From NCBI GenBank assembly GCA_914767715.1, contig OU612074.1, positions 17,406,062 to 17,470,061 of the forward strand: a DNA stretch of 64,000 nucleotides. The letters are read 5' to 3'. Position 1 is the stretch's first letter, and each line of letters starts with the position of its first letter. Shown piece after piece: positions 63,100 to 64,000 of the stretch. Below the pieces are notes generated by a model. The model made no database searches, had not been told where the DNA came from, and saw only the letters and a program-made list of their open reading frames with translations. The DNA comes from Membranipora membranacea. Taxonomy: Eukaryota > Bryozoa > Gymnolaemata > Cheilostomatida > Membraniporidae. The translations under genes were made by a program, and so were the position numbers.

Positions 63100-64000
63100 A
63101 ACGGTAAACAGTCAACATTAATAAGTGGCTAGATTTATGATTTGGTACTCTGTAAAATAGCGAGTTTTCTCTACAGTGTTGTGCAATGATCATGACAAGA
63201 TGCTATGAGTGACATGGGTTAGCGTGACTTTTGTAGATCGTGGATAGGTTGATGCCTATGGGCGGGTAGGTTTCAAGATGATGAGTTACTGTTATGAGAA
63301 CCTGTACTACTTTTTGACCAGCAAAGTTTGGAGCAGTTTGAAAATTGAACACTATGATGTCAAACATACATTCAAAGGTATATCTGAGTTGCAGGCCTTG
63401 GGCAATGCTATAGAGAATGAATGTGTAAACTTTAACACAAGGACACTTTAAACATGCGATGCACTTTGCTTACGGCATACATTCACAATGCAACTGCAGT
63501 GTCACAATTTTGGAGTATGGTGAAACTTTTCAAAATTACAGACTAAAATATTGAGTTATCAGCAGAGTGGTTCAAACAAAAAATGTTTAATAAAAGGTAA
63601 ATTTATAATAAAACTTCAGTCATCAATTGAATCCTAGCACCCATAAAACACCAGTTGACAAGGTACTCGAAAATGTCAAAACTATTTCAGAACTGCCAAA
63701 TCAAAGAAAAACCGAGCAGTTCCTGTTTGTTTGGGACTAACATTTCGACTATATGTAACATTTGAGTAGAACGGGCATTGATTGCTTGGACAGCGGTTTC
63801 ACTTGTCTAGCAAATATGTGGAGCTAGTGTACCCTCCGGGTACATTAAGGACAAGGTCAACGGGAGTTTGGACTGCTCAGTGTGTTTAGTTATGGTGAAG
63901 AATTTGGAGAATGGCCCGACTGTCTCTAGTAAAATAGCAGAGTCATTCATGATGCCCCAAAACATGACGTCGTCATTGTGGAGCTCTTAGGGTGGGAAAA
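63100..64000. other. Probable intron of the glycosyltransferase gene
   Basis: No further exon could be recognised up to the window edge. Confidence 0.4.

Overview
This is animal nuclear DNA. It has multi-exon genes with GT-AG introns, intron-bearing and clustered tRNA genes, SINEs, a hAT-type MITE, a non-LTR retrotransposon and a Mutator-like transposase. The proteins (a membrane-anchored SUEL/galactose-lectin receptor, a RING/B-box TRIM-like protein, a mitochondrial-clan P450, a GT7-like glycosyltransferase) fit a non-vertebrate, probably marine, animal. I cannot place it more closely from sequence alone.

Layout. 1-19.4 kb: a diverged tandem segmental duplication with units of about 10 kb (copy A about 1-10.6 kb, copy B about 10.65-19.4 kb). 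Each unit starts with an AT-rich short-period repeat array, then a tRNA-Asp/tRNA-Trp cluster on the plus strand, then a minus-strand mitochondrial-type cytochrome P450 with a minus-strand tRNA-Gly inside it. The tRNA-Asp genes carry a 56-nt intron. Both P450 copies are broken and have lost different exons. A decayed LINE lies at 3.85-5.64 kb, a striking hexanucleotide array at 6.5-6.9 kb, and a hAT MITE with a nested palindromic element at 12.9-13.6 kb.

19.86-25.7 kb (+): a nine-exon gene for a single-pass receptor with an extracellular SUEL lectin domain, a Pro/Thr stalk, a transmembrane helix and a tyrosine-containing tail. 26-32.5 kb: mostly gene-free, with an exact 471-bp direct repeat flanking a 21-bp minisatellite. 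32.6-34.6 kb (+): an apparently intact two-exon Mutator-like transposase. 35.5-40.4 kb (-): a nine-exon TRIM-like gene with a 4-bp tandem duplication that shifts its last exon. 43.7-48.9 kb (-): a three-exon gene for an unidentified secreted, possibly peptide-hormone-like precursor. 48.4-51.5 kb: two SINEs and a second hAT MITE copy. 49.5-58.6 kb (-): scattered exon-like segments of one or more unresolved genes. 61.3-63.1 kb (-): the last two exons of a GT7-type glycosyltransferase that continues beyond the window.

Exon models were built by eye from splice signals, reading-phase continuity and family motifs. No transcript, database or alignment evidence was available.
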